The translations under genes and the position numbers were made by a program. A stretch of DNA of 10,620 nucleotides from an uncultured Fibrobacterota bacterium (GTDB lineage: Bacteria; Fibrobacterota; Chitinivibrionia; Chitinivibrionales; Chitinispirillaceae), in contig CAISVC010000367.1 in NCBI GenBank assembly GCA_903888815.1, forward strand, positions 1 to 10,620, written 5' to 3'. The notes below the pieces were generated by a model that saw nothing but the letters and a program-made list of their open reading frames with translations, searched no databases and was not told the DNA's origin. This document shows, piece after piece, positions 1 to 8,090 of this stretch. The first letter of the stretch is position 1. The number at the start of each line of letters is the position of its first letter.

Positions 1-1
1 C

Positions 2-259
2 CCGTCAACCACAACCACGCAGAATTACACGATACCCCTCAATTATATCATCGTTATTAAAATTTATTCGCTGGGCGGGAAACTGCTTAAAGTAATCAAA
101 AATGCATACAATGGCGAAACCTGGGACGGCCGCGATCAGATCGGTTATCCGTTGCCGCCTAATATTTATCTCTATCAGGTGACCGCCGATTATCCTTCCC
201 AGGAAAAACTCATTAAAAGCAAAATACAGAAACTGGTGATTCACCCTCCAAGAAGGTAG
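2..259 (+). CDS. C-terminal fragment of a protein ending in a FlgD/Ig-like domain
   Basis: An open frame enters from the left edge and runs 85 codons to a TAG stop at 257-259. The residues fit the FlgD-type Ig-like fold that commonly closes large exported proteins: a KIYSLGGKLLKVI strand, then WDGRDQIGYPLPPNIYLYQV, in which the WDGRD turn and the P-x-x-IYLYQV strand are the family hallmarks, then a final strand KIQKLVIHPP. In FlgD this domain serves flagellar hook assembly. As the last domain of secreted enzymes and adhesins in many environmental bacteria, it acts as a C-terminal extension linked to surface display or secretion. The threonine-rich stretch at the left edge (PSTTTTQ) may be a linker from an upstream domain. 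The main function of the protein lies outside the window and cannot be named. The downstream minus-strand gene converges on it with a 34-bp gap. Confidence 0.75.
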   Translation, partial: PSTTTTQNYTIPLNYIIVIKIYSLGGKLLKVIKNAYNGETWDGRDQIGYPLPPNIYLYQVTADYPSQEKLIKSKIQKLVIHPPRR

Positions 260-293
260 CGACCGGTCGGGGGATTAATTGCCTGCTGTTTTT

Positions 294-1493
294 TTATATT
301 CTAAACTCCCCTTCTTTATAAATCACCTTCGCGCTTCCATCCTTGAGTGTCGCGGTCACCACCCTGTCCGATGTCGCAACGATATCGGTGTGTTCGGGTG
401 AATCATTGAAGCCCAGGCCTTCGAAATCTTCCCTGGTCATCTTCTCCGGGTTGATGCTGCAGGCATCATGATACGCTCTGCCGACCGCAAGGTGCATATT
501 GCCGTAACTGCCGCCGAAGTTTTCATCGAACAGCGTTTCGGCCATAAAACGGGAAATTCTGGAAAATCGCCTGTCGGTAAGGGAAAACTCGCCGATTTTA
601 TCGGCATTACTCTGCGCTATCATCTCCAGAAGGAGCTGTTCGTTTTCCGCAGCGGTCGCTTTAACGATGCGCCCCCCCCTGATTTCAAGACTGACATTGC
701 GGATTATCTGGCCGTACCGGTAAAGCGGGAGATCGAAAAATACGGAGCCTTCCACGCCCCGCCAGTCCGGCGAGGTGAAAATTTCGAAACTTGGAATATT
801 GCGGCCCCTTCCGCCAAGCCAGCGCCGTTTTTCGCCCAGGCCCACCGTGAGGTCGGTCTCCCGCGCCTGTACCCGCATCTTTACAACAGGCATATCGTTG
901 AGCGCGGCAATGATCCTCTGCATTTCCGAATACACTGCCCGCCAGGCGGCTATGGGATCAGCCTCTGTCAGAAAACACGCCTGTTCGATCTGCGCCCAGA
1001 ACTCCTTGAGACTCATGCCGGCCTCTTTTGCAACACCTTCGGTGCCGTAACAACAGAGCGTCCAGGTGAATCTGCCCGTGTCTTCTTTGGCATCAAGCCA
1101 GTCCCGGTACGGCTTGGCGCTTCCGGTATTCAGGATTATTTTTTTCGGGTCGATTGACGATAAAAAAAGCGGATCGCGGTCCGCAAGAATCCGGATGGAG
1201 TGGTCAATCGTATCAGCAATGCCGCGGTAATATTTTTCAGGAAAAAAAGCGATCTGGGGATCGGCGCCTTCGGAGAGATGGATCTGCCTGAAATCGTCGT
1301 CAATGATGTTCATGAGCGGATGCCCGCCGCTCCGCAACACTGTCCGATACACTTCTCTGGCAAGCGGAATACCCGGCGTCTGAGTGACTATCTGGACCAC
1401 CTCGTCCTTTTTCATTCCCCTGCCGTCACCCAGCGCAAAATTGACAAGTATGGATGCGTACTTCTGCAAAATGTCTTGGGAGGGTTGGAACAT
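294..1493 (-). CDS. M29-family aminopeptidase (thermophilic metalloprotease type)
   Basis: 399 residues, close to the usual 400-415 of peptidase family M29 (aminopeptidase T/S, PepS), cytosolic metal-dependent enzymes that remove N-terminal residues from peptides. The expected metal and catalytic residues can be placed in order: E237 in SFEIFTSPDW, E302 in KIGEFSLTD, H334 in GNMHLAVG, Y341 in GRAY, and H368/D370 in EHTD. From memory, the spacing is close to that of characterised M29 enzymes, so it is probably active, with two divalent metals. The N-terminal half (about 1-200) is the variable family region. No signal peptide is visible. The ATG start is supported by AAGGGA five bases upstream, which overlaps the stop codon of the preceding gene. 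It is probably the last gene of an operon with mnmA and the 581-residue protein, suggesting translational coupling. Substrate preference cannot be read from sequence. Confidence 0.88.
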   Translation of the reverse strand: MFQPSQDILQKYASILVNFALGDGRGMKKDEVVQIVTQTPGIPLAREVYRTVLRSGGHPLMNIIDDDFRQIHLSEGADPQIAFFPEKYYRGIADTIDHSIRILADRDPLFLSSIDPKKIILNTGSAKPYRDWLDAKEDTGRFTWTLCCYGTEGVAKEAGMSLKEFWAQIEQACFLTEADPIAAWRAVYSEMQRIIAALNDMPVVKMRVQARETDLTVGLGEKRRWLGGRGRNIPSFEIFTSPDWRGVEGSVFFDLPLYRYGQIIRNVSLEIRGGRIVKATAAENEQLLLEMIAQSNADKIGEFSLTDRRFSRISRFMAETLFDENFGGSYGNMHLAVGRAYHDACSINPEKMTREDFEGLGFNDSPEHTDIVATSDRVVTATLKDGSAKVIYKEGEFRI

Positions 1494-1498
1494 ATATA

Positions 1499-1504
1499 TC
1501 CCTT
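1499..1504 (-). promoter_or_regulatory. ribosome-binding site of the M29 aminopeptidase, overlapping the upstream stop codon
   Basis: On the minus strand AAGGGA lies five bases before the ATG at 1491-1493. Its first two bases are the last two of the TAA stop (1503-1505) of the preceding gene. Ribosomes terminating there would sit directly on the next initiation site, which suggests translational coupling of the two proteins. Confidence 0.7.
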
Positions 1505-3248
1505 ATATTTTTTTTATCAGTTCAAGATTACAGATCCTCACCTCAGGCAGACCTTCGGAATCCTTTAAAAATTCGTTTTTCGGATCAAGCGCCAGAAGCA
1601 GGTCGTTTCCCTTCAGGAGTGCCCCGTCATATCCAAGGTTTTTCAAGGAACTCTGCACTTTTCCGAACAGCGTTCGGAAAAGGGACGGATCGATCAGTCC
1701 CTTTGCGACAGCCTGCTCAAGATTCACCGGACGGCAAAGCTGCCCGGTCTGCTGCGCCACCCACCAGTCCGGTCCGTTGAAATATCCGCGCAGCGTAATG
1801 TAATAGCGGTCCTCAAGCAGTACCGGCCTGCCGTCACCATCGAGAAGCGAACGGTGGGATTCATATCTCCGCACATCGGTCGGCTGTTCAAGCCTGGCGG
1901 TTCCGGTCATATAGATGGCCCTGAAATAGACCGTCGGCACGCCGTTATTGCTGCAATGCTGCGCAATGGCGATTGTTTCGAACGGACTGTTAAAGCCGTA
2001 TTCCTGCAGCTTTTCTGGATACGGACACGAAGCATCAGGCAGGGGAAGCTCACCCACCCGTGAAGTCCTCCATACGAGATGGATATTATCTTTTGTCACC
2101 GTATAGTACACTTCATTGTTTTCAGAAAGTTTCCAGGCATGCGTTTTCCGCCACCGTTCCGGCAGAAAATAATCAAACAGCCGTGCGTTACGGCCCACGA
2201 CCCAGAGCTTCCCGCCGGTGCTCTCCGCGTGGCCGACGATATAGGGTACGCCGAGGATCTCCACTGACGCCAGGTGCGAAGGCAGGCTGGTGGCGGTGAA
2301 ACGGTCACGCTGGTCGTCCAGATAGGAATGGCGCCGTGACCAGTTCACCTGCTCCTCGTGTTCCGGCGAGCGGATTAAAAGCTCATAATCAACAACCGAA
2401 AAATAGCCCTGGGTCACGAGATCCGAGAGCACGAGCCCCCTCAGCCTTTGCGTATCTTCCGCCGTGGTGCCGACGATCGCTTCGGCCATTTTCGCATGCT
2501 CCTCACCGATGATGATATGCGAGGGTTTCATGTCGACCATGATATATCCCTTTTTGCCGAGATCGCTGGTGGCTTTCTGCGTGAAGGGGACAAGCGCCCG
2601 GTCGAGCTCCGGCCCGCGCATGCCGCATTCGGTAAACAGCTGGACCGCGTCCTTTCCGCTGATCCATCCGTAAATGAGCTTGTACTGGCGCAGAATGTCG
2701 ATGTCGATCCCGGGGTGGCGGGCGCGGATCCGGTTGATTTTCGAATAGGAACGGCCGCTCTGCCACACCTGCATCTTCTCGGGCGGCACGTAAATGGCCA
2801 GCGGTTCCTGGGTACAGCAGCTGATCTCGGACGGCCCGTATTTCCCTTCGCGCAGCTCCATGACAAGCGCGAACTCCTCCCACGGGCTGTTGAATTCGGT
2901 GTTGAGGAATTCGAGGAGCGCGCGGGTCTCGAGCGGCACGTCTTCACCGACACGGCAGTTCTTGACCACGAGTTCGATGCTCCTGCCGTTCACTTCCCTG
3001 GTAGGGACACGGTATACGGCGCTCGTTCCCTCAAGACGCTCGCGTTTTGCCTCGAACCACTCCTCTTCGTACCATTTGTCAAGTTCCAGCATGTCCGCAT
3101 AGTGGAGCCCGAAACGGGTGAGGTACATGTCGCCGCCGTCGCTTGTCTTACGGTGCGAGTATACCACGCCGAGCACCGAGATGAGCGACTCGGGGGTGAC
3201 AATCGACTGTGACTGCGGCTGGTGTTCTTCTTTTGCTTCCAAAACCAA
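1503..3248 (-). CDS. uncharacterised protein with two tandem kinase-like domains, the second degenerate
   Basis: 581 residues; no named family recognised. Residues about 18-292 carry a series resembling the kinase fold: K96 in IELVVKNCRVGE (candidate beta-3 lysine), a possible hinge at 149-155 (PLAIYVP), D239-M-K-P-S-H244 after GYIMV (like the catalytic-loop D-x-K-P-x-N, with H for N), and D287-Y-E in VVDYELL (in the DFG position). Residues about 322-579 repeat the layout: IHLVWRTSRVGE (389-400) matches 91-102, FNSPFETIAIA (419-429) matches FNSPWEEFALV (119-129), LGYDGALLKGNDLLL matches GKKGYIMVDMKPSHIII, and ICNLELI matches VVDYELL. In copy two the lysine is R394, the D-x-K-P motif is gone and D-Y-E is N-L-E. 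The protein is probably cytosolic, with no membrane segment. The start is TTG; the alternative TTG at 3242 is better spaced from AAAGGA (3252-3257). Kinase activity is inferred, not shown. Confidence 0.7.
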   Translation of the reverse strand: MVLEAKEEHQPQSQSIVTPESLISVLGVVYSHRKTSDGGDMYLTRFGLHYADMLELDKWYEEEWFEAKRERLEGTSAVYRVPTREVNGRSIELVVKNCRVGEDVPLETRALLEFLNTEFNSPWEEFALVMELREGKYGPSEISCCTQEPLAIYVPPEKMQVWQSGRSYSKINRIRARHPGIDIDILRQYKLIYGWISGKDAVQLFTECGMRGPELDRALVPFTQKATSDLGKKGYIMVDMKPSHIIIGEEHAKMAEAIVGTTAEDTQRLRGLVLSDLVTQGYFSVVDYELLIRSPEHEEQVNWSRRHSYLDDQRDRFTATSLPSHLASVEILGVPYIVGHAESTGGKLWVVGRNARLFDYFLPERWRKTHAWKLSENNEVYYTVTKDNIHLVWRTSRVGELPLPDASCPYPEKLQEYGFNSPFETIAIAQHCSNNGVPTVYFRAIYMTGTARLEQPTDVRRYESHRSLLDGDGRPVLLEDRYYITLRGYFNGPDWWVAQQTGQLCRPVNLEQAVAKGLIDPSLFRTLFGKVQSSLKNLGYDGALLKGNDLLLALDPKNEFLKDSEGLPEVRICNLELIKKI

Positions 3249-3251
3249 TAG

Positions 3252-3257
3252 TCCTTT
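3252..3257 (-). promoter_or_regulatory. ribosome-binding site that leaves the start of the kinase-like gene open
   Basis: AAAGGA on the minus strand is the only good Shine-Dalgarno match here. It is three bases from the TTG at 3246-3248, which is tight, and nine bases from the in-frame TTG at 3240-3242, which is ordinary. There is no ATG near. An in-frame TAA lies upstream, so the protein cannot extend much further. The second TTG would shorten the protein by only two residues. Confidence 0.5.
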
Positions 3258-3285
3258 GAACAGATACTGATCGAAGTTGCTTTAC

Positions 3286-4362
3286 TCACGATTCAATGTG
3301 ATCAATTATTCCTCCACCCAGCACAACATCATTATCATACAACACCGCCGATTGGCCCGGCGTAATGGCGGAATGCGGCGTTGTGAATGCAACGTTCACC
3401 GCATCATTCTCACAGGGTTCGATGATCGCCTCGGCTTCCGGCGTTGCCGAACGAATCTTTACTTTTGCAGTAAATGCTCCGGCGGGCCTCTCGAAGGCGA
3501 TCCATGAACAGTCGATGGCGGTAAACACCGAGCTTTTCGTTTCATGTCCGGAGCCGACCACGATCCTGTTTTTCCCGGCATCGATGGAGAGCACATAGAG
3601 CGGTTCTGAATGCGCAATGCCCAGGCCTTTCCGCTGGCCCACGGTATAGTGCCAGATCCCGCGGTGCTTTCCCAGAACCTTTCCCTGCCGGTCAACGATG
3701 TCGCCGGGCTTATTTTCCCGTCCGACGATATCGCCGTAATGTCCGGTGTAAAAATCCTGGCTCTCTTCCTTATCATGCACCGGCAACCCTGCCTCTTTTG
3801 CAATCGCACGCACTTCGTCTTTATATCTGTCACCGAGCGGAAACAGCGTTGCAGCAAGCTGCTCCTGGGTCAGGCGATATAAAAAATACGACTGGTCCTT
3901 GCGATTATCCGCCCCTCTTTTCAGCAGCCAGCGCTTTCGATTATCATCACGGCCGATTCGCGCATAGTGGCCGGTGGCGAATTTGTCAAAATAATGCCCC
4001 GCTTCTTTTGCAAGGCCGGGCAGCACCCCGAATTTTATCTCCTGATTGCAGCGGATGCACGGGTTGGGCGTCCTTCCGGAGCGATACTCTTTCCTGAAGT
4101 ATTCCAGGACAATCCGTTCGTATTGTTCGGAGCAGTCAATGACATGATATTCAATACCGAGCGTTTCGCACAGGGATTCCATCAGTTTGATGTCCTCAAT
4201 CTCCTCCGGCCCGTAACAGGCATTTCCTTTGCGAGCAGCAGGTTCTCCGTTGCCCCTCCAGATCTTCATGGTCAGACCAAACACATCGTGACCCTGCTGT
4301 TTCAGGAGAAGCGCAGCAACCGAGGAATCAACTCCTCCGCTCATGCCGACTGCGATTTTCAT
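3286..4362 (-). CDS. mnmA: tRNA-specific 2-thiouridylase MnmA
   Basis: 358 residues, the normal length. MnmA adenylates C2 of the wobble uridine in tRNA Lys, Glu and Gln and replaces the oxygen with sulfur, giving s2U34. The N-terminal PP-loop ATP site is clear: GMSGGVDSS at 6-14. Other family blocks are GRTPNPCIRCNQEIKFG (96-112), FATGHYARI (128-136), KDQSYFLYRL (155-164) and the tRNA-binding segment HYTVGQRKGLGI (238-249), followed by a C-terminal beta-barrel ending in VVLGGGII. Departures from the E. coli enzyme: the aspartate before the first catalytic cysteine is C102, giving C102-x-x-C105, and the second catalytic cysteine (C199 in E. coli) is Y205 in ESQDFYTG. An insert after the PP-loop carries C49 (NACYGPEE). 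AAAAGGGG lies six bases before the ATG. First gene of the likely operon with the two genes downstream. Confidence 0.96.
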   Translation of the reverse strand: MKIAVGMSGGVDSSVAALLLKQQGHDVFGLTMKIWRGNGEPAARKGNACYGPEEIEDIKLMESLCETLGIEYHVIDCSEQYERIVLEYFRKEYRSGRTPNPCIRCNQEIKFGVLPGLAKEAGHYFDKFATGHYARIGRDDNRKRWLLKRGADNRKDQSYFLYRLTQEQLAATLFPLGDRYKDEVRAIAKEAGLPVHDKEESQDFYTGHYGDIVGRENKPGDIVDRQGKVLGKHRGIWHYTVGQRKGLGIAHSEPLYVLSIDAGKNRIVVGSGHETKSSVFTAIDCSWIAFERPAGAFTAKVKIRSATPEAEAIIEPCENDAVNVAFTTPHSAITPGQSAVLYDNDVVLGGGIIDHIES

Positions 4363-4514
4363 GGTTTTCCCCTTTTAAAAATGTGTCCTGGCGGGCCCGG
4401 GGTGGGAAAAGCAAAATTTTATTATTAATCATTAACGTTTTTATCTCTTCAGACCATATTCCCCGGCGGTTGGCCGTAATAAGCAGATAGCAACAGACAA
4501 TAAGGCTTACAACT
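4363..4514. other. divergent spacer between mnmA and msrBA
   Basis: 152 bp separating two genes transcribed away from each other, so promoters for both should lie here. The middle (about 4416-4445) is A+T-rich. I could not find a well-spaced -35/-10 pair on either strand. The only clear signals are the mnmA ribosome-binding site AAAAGGGG (4369-4376, minus strand) and a weaker AAGG ahead of the ATG at 4515. Confidence 0.5.
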
Positions 4515-5510
4515 ATGAATAATGTAATGAAAATTCATGAACTTCCGGCAATAGCCGGGATTTTCTTTTTCCTTCTTTTTTCAACCGGAGGGGCTATGGA
4601 CAAGAACAACCTGAAATCGAAACTCACCCCCTTGCAGTACGAGGTGACCCGGGAGTGCGGCACCGAGCCGCCGTTCCTCAACGAATACTGGAACAACCAC
4701 CGGCCCGGCATCTACGTGGATGTGGCCTCAGGCGAGCCCCTTTTCAGCTCACTTGATAAATTCGAATCGGGAACCGGGTGGCCCAGCTTCACGAAGCCGC
4801 TTGTTAAAGGGAATGTCGTTGAAAAGACCGACAACAGTCCCGGCATGATACGGACCGAAGTAAAAAGCGCGCATGGCGGTTCGCACCTCGGCCATGTGTT
4901 TGAGGACGGCCCTGCGCCGACCGGACTGCGTTACTGCATCAACTCCGCCTCGCTGCGTTTTATTCCTGTCCGGGACCTGGAAAAAGAGGGATACGGCGAG
5001 TATGCGAAACTGTTTGCCGCGAAAGACGGACGCTGCGAGCAGGCGACCTTTGCGGCCGGCTGTTTCTGGGGCGTGGAATACTCATTCAAGCAGGTCAAGG
5101 GTGTCATTGAGACCAACGTCGGATATACGGGCGGTCATGTGCCGGACCCAACCTACGAAATGGTGTGTTCGGACACCACCGGCCATGCCGAGGCCGTTCT
5201 TGTCACCTTTGATCCCAGGGCTGTTTCCTATGATCGGCTTTTAGACTTTTTCTGGCAGATCCACGATCCCACCACACGCAACCGCCAGGGGCCCGATGTC
5301 GGAACTCAGTACCGTTCCGCGGTATTCTATCACTCTGAAGAGCAGAAGCAGGCTGCCCTGAAATCAAAGCTGCGCCTGGGGTTCCGGAACAGCGTGGTCA
5401 CTGAAATTGTTCCTGCAGCGGAATTCTACCGGGCCGAGGAGTATCACCAGAACTATTTCGGCAAGCATCCGGCTTCAGCCGCCTGCCATGTGGTTCCGAA
5501 AGGATGGTAG
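4515..5510 (+). CDS. msrBA: fused methionine sulfoxide reductase MsrB-MsrA
   Basis: 331 residues joining two repair enzymes: MsrB (about 33-155) reduces methionine-R-sulfoxide and MsrA (about 176-325) methionine-S-sulfoxide, restoring oxidised proteins with thioredoxin-type electrons. MsrB blocks are CGTEPPF, SGEPLFSS, SGTGWPSF, HLGHVFEDGP and RYCINSASLRF with catalytic C141. The zinc CxxC pairs of many MsrBs are absent (SGEPLF, HGGSHLGHVF), so this is the zinc-free form; C48 is a candidate resolving cysteine. MsrA shows GCFWG with nucleophile C183, VGYTGG, TGHAEAV, FWQIHDPT, GTQYRSAVF and C324 near the end as likely resolving cysteine. Residues 12-27 are hydrophobic (AIAGIFFFLLFSTGGA) and look like a signal peptide. 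An internal ATG at codon 28 (4596) has a stronger ribosome-binding site and would give a cytosolic protein. Transcribed alone, divergent from mnmA. Confidence 0.95.
   Translation: MNNVMKIHELPAIAGIFFFLLFSTGGAMDKNNLKSKLTPLQYEVTRECGTEPPFLNEYWNNHRPGIYVDVASGEPLFSSLDKFESGTGWPSFTKPLVKGNVVEKTDNSPGMIRTEVKSAHGGSHLGHVFEDGPAPTGLRYCINSASLRFIPVRDLEKEGYGEYAKLFAAKDGRCEQATFAAGCFWGVEYSFKQVKGVIETNVGYTGGHVPDPTYEMVCSDTTGHAEAVLVTFDPRAVSYDRLLDFFWQIHDPTTRNRQGPDVGTQYRSAVFYHSEEQKQAALKSKLRLGFRNSVVTEIVPAAEFYRAEEYHQNYFGKHPASAACHVVPKGW
4587..4598 (+). promoter_or_regulatory. strong internal ribosome-binding site and alternative start of msrBA
   Basis: GGAGGGG (4587-4593) sits just before an in-frame ATG at 4596-4598 (reading M-D-K-N-N). 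It is a better Shine-Dalgarno match than the AAGG some nine bases before the ATG at 4515. Starting here removes the hydrophobic leader but leaves both catalytic domains whole. Either this is the true start, or both starts are used to make exported and cytosolic forms. Confidence 0.55.
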
Positions 5511-5540
5511 GCACGAGGCACAGAGGCAACAGGCATTGAG
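5509..5540 (+). repeat. short AGGCA-type repeat array at the end of msrBA
   Basis: AGGCA occurs at 5509, 5516, 5524 and 5531, spaced 7, 8 and 7 bases. The first unit begins inside the TAG stop codon of msrBA. The segment AGGCACGAGGCAC (5509-5521) is matched in inverted orientation, with one extra base, at 5790-5803, at the end of the opposing gene. Confidence 0.6.
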
Positions 5541-5563
5541 TAATAAATTATGGCTCTAGTGCG

Positions 5564-5760
5564 ATTTGAATGGGTGTCCCGTATACTGTTTCTGAACGTG
5601 CACACGTGGCCCGCGAAACGCAAACGTGAATTTTCGCCTCTTGGCGAATGTTTTACCACCGCTGCTGCAAAGCTGAACGCTTGCGGTAAGCGGAGTAGTG
5701 CCACATTGTGTGCCGTGAAGAGCAGCATGCGGGACACCCCAAATGGTGACCCATTTGAAT
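5564..5760 (+). repeat. structured intergenic element with 8-bp flanking direct repeat (MITE-like or non-coding RNA)
   Basis: ATTTGAAT is present at 5564-5571 and again at 5753-5760, enclosing 181 bp (5572-5752). Inside, GGGTGTCCCG (5572-5581) is perfectly inverted at 5730-5739, and as plus-strand RNA the helix extends to 5591/5720 with 19 of 20 positions paired. A second helix follows: GCACAC (5600-5605) with GTGTGC (5708-5713), and GTGGC (5606-5610) with GCCAC (5700-5704), separated by a three-base bulge. Further in, TTCGCC/GGCGAA (5633-5648) closes a four-base loop, CGCTT/AAGCG (5678-5692) closes a five-base loop, and AAATGG/CCATTT (5741-5756) forms a last hairpin. There is no convincing reading frame and no terminator T-run. 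It could be a small non-autonomous mobile element, whose target duplication would be the 8-bp repeat, or a folded RNA. No known RNA family is recognised. Confidence 0.6.
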
Positions 5761-5784
5761 CAAACTGGAACCTAAATTATTAAA

Positions 5785-5794
5785 CCTTAGTGCC

Positions 5795-5803
<9 letters not shown>
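5785..5803 (-). repeat. inverted copy of the AGGCA-type repeat at the end of rarA
   Basis: Read on the minus strand this is AGGCACTGAGGCACTAAGG, two full AGGCA units eight bases apart and a partial third. The TGA stop of the rarA-type gene (5795-5797) lies within it, and the last codons before the stop (AGG CAC) are made by the repeat. It mirrors the array at 5509-5540. Confidence 0.6.
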
Positions 5804-8053
<2,250 letters not shown>

Positions 8054-8090
8054 ACTGAAAGAAAAATATGTCGCGGATACTATCCTTTTA

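Noticed and set aside
260..295. Palindrome CGACCGGTCG (260-269) and a run of seven T (289-295) in the gap between two convergent genes, as a terminator
   Set aside because: The palindrome has no loop and ends 19 bases before the T-run; no stable hairpin directly precedes the T-run.
468..1157. 229-codon plus-strand frame
   Set aside because: Lies wholly opposite the M29 aminopeptidase, whose catalytic residues are intact; its protein resembles no family.
2448..3212. 254-codon plus-strand frame opposite the kinase-like gene
   Set aside because: Shadow frame; the minus-strand frame is longer, has an internal duplication and fits the operon, whereas this one shows no recognisable motifs.
5564..5760. 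6S RNA or tmRNA gene
   Set aside because: Length and a long closing helix suit 6S loosely, but the conserved bubble sequences are not recognisable; no tRNA-like ends for tmRNA.
8075..8085. Palindrome GGATACTATCC between the MFS and rarA-type genes, as an operator
   Set aside because: Eleven bases with a one-base centre is too short to support alone, and it lies inside a probable operon.
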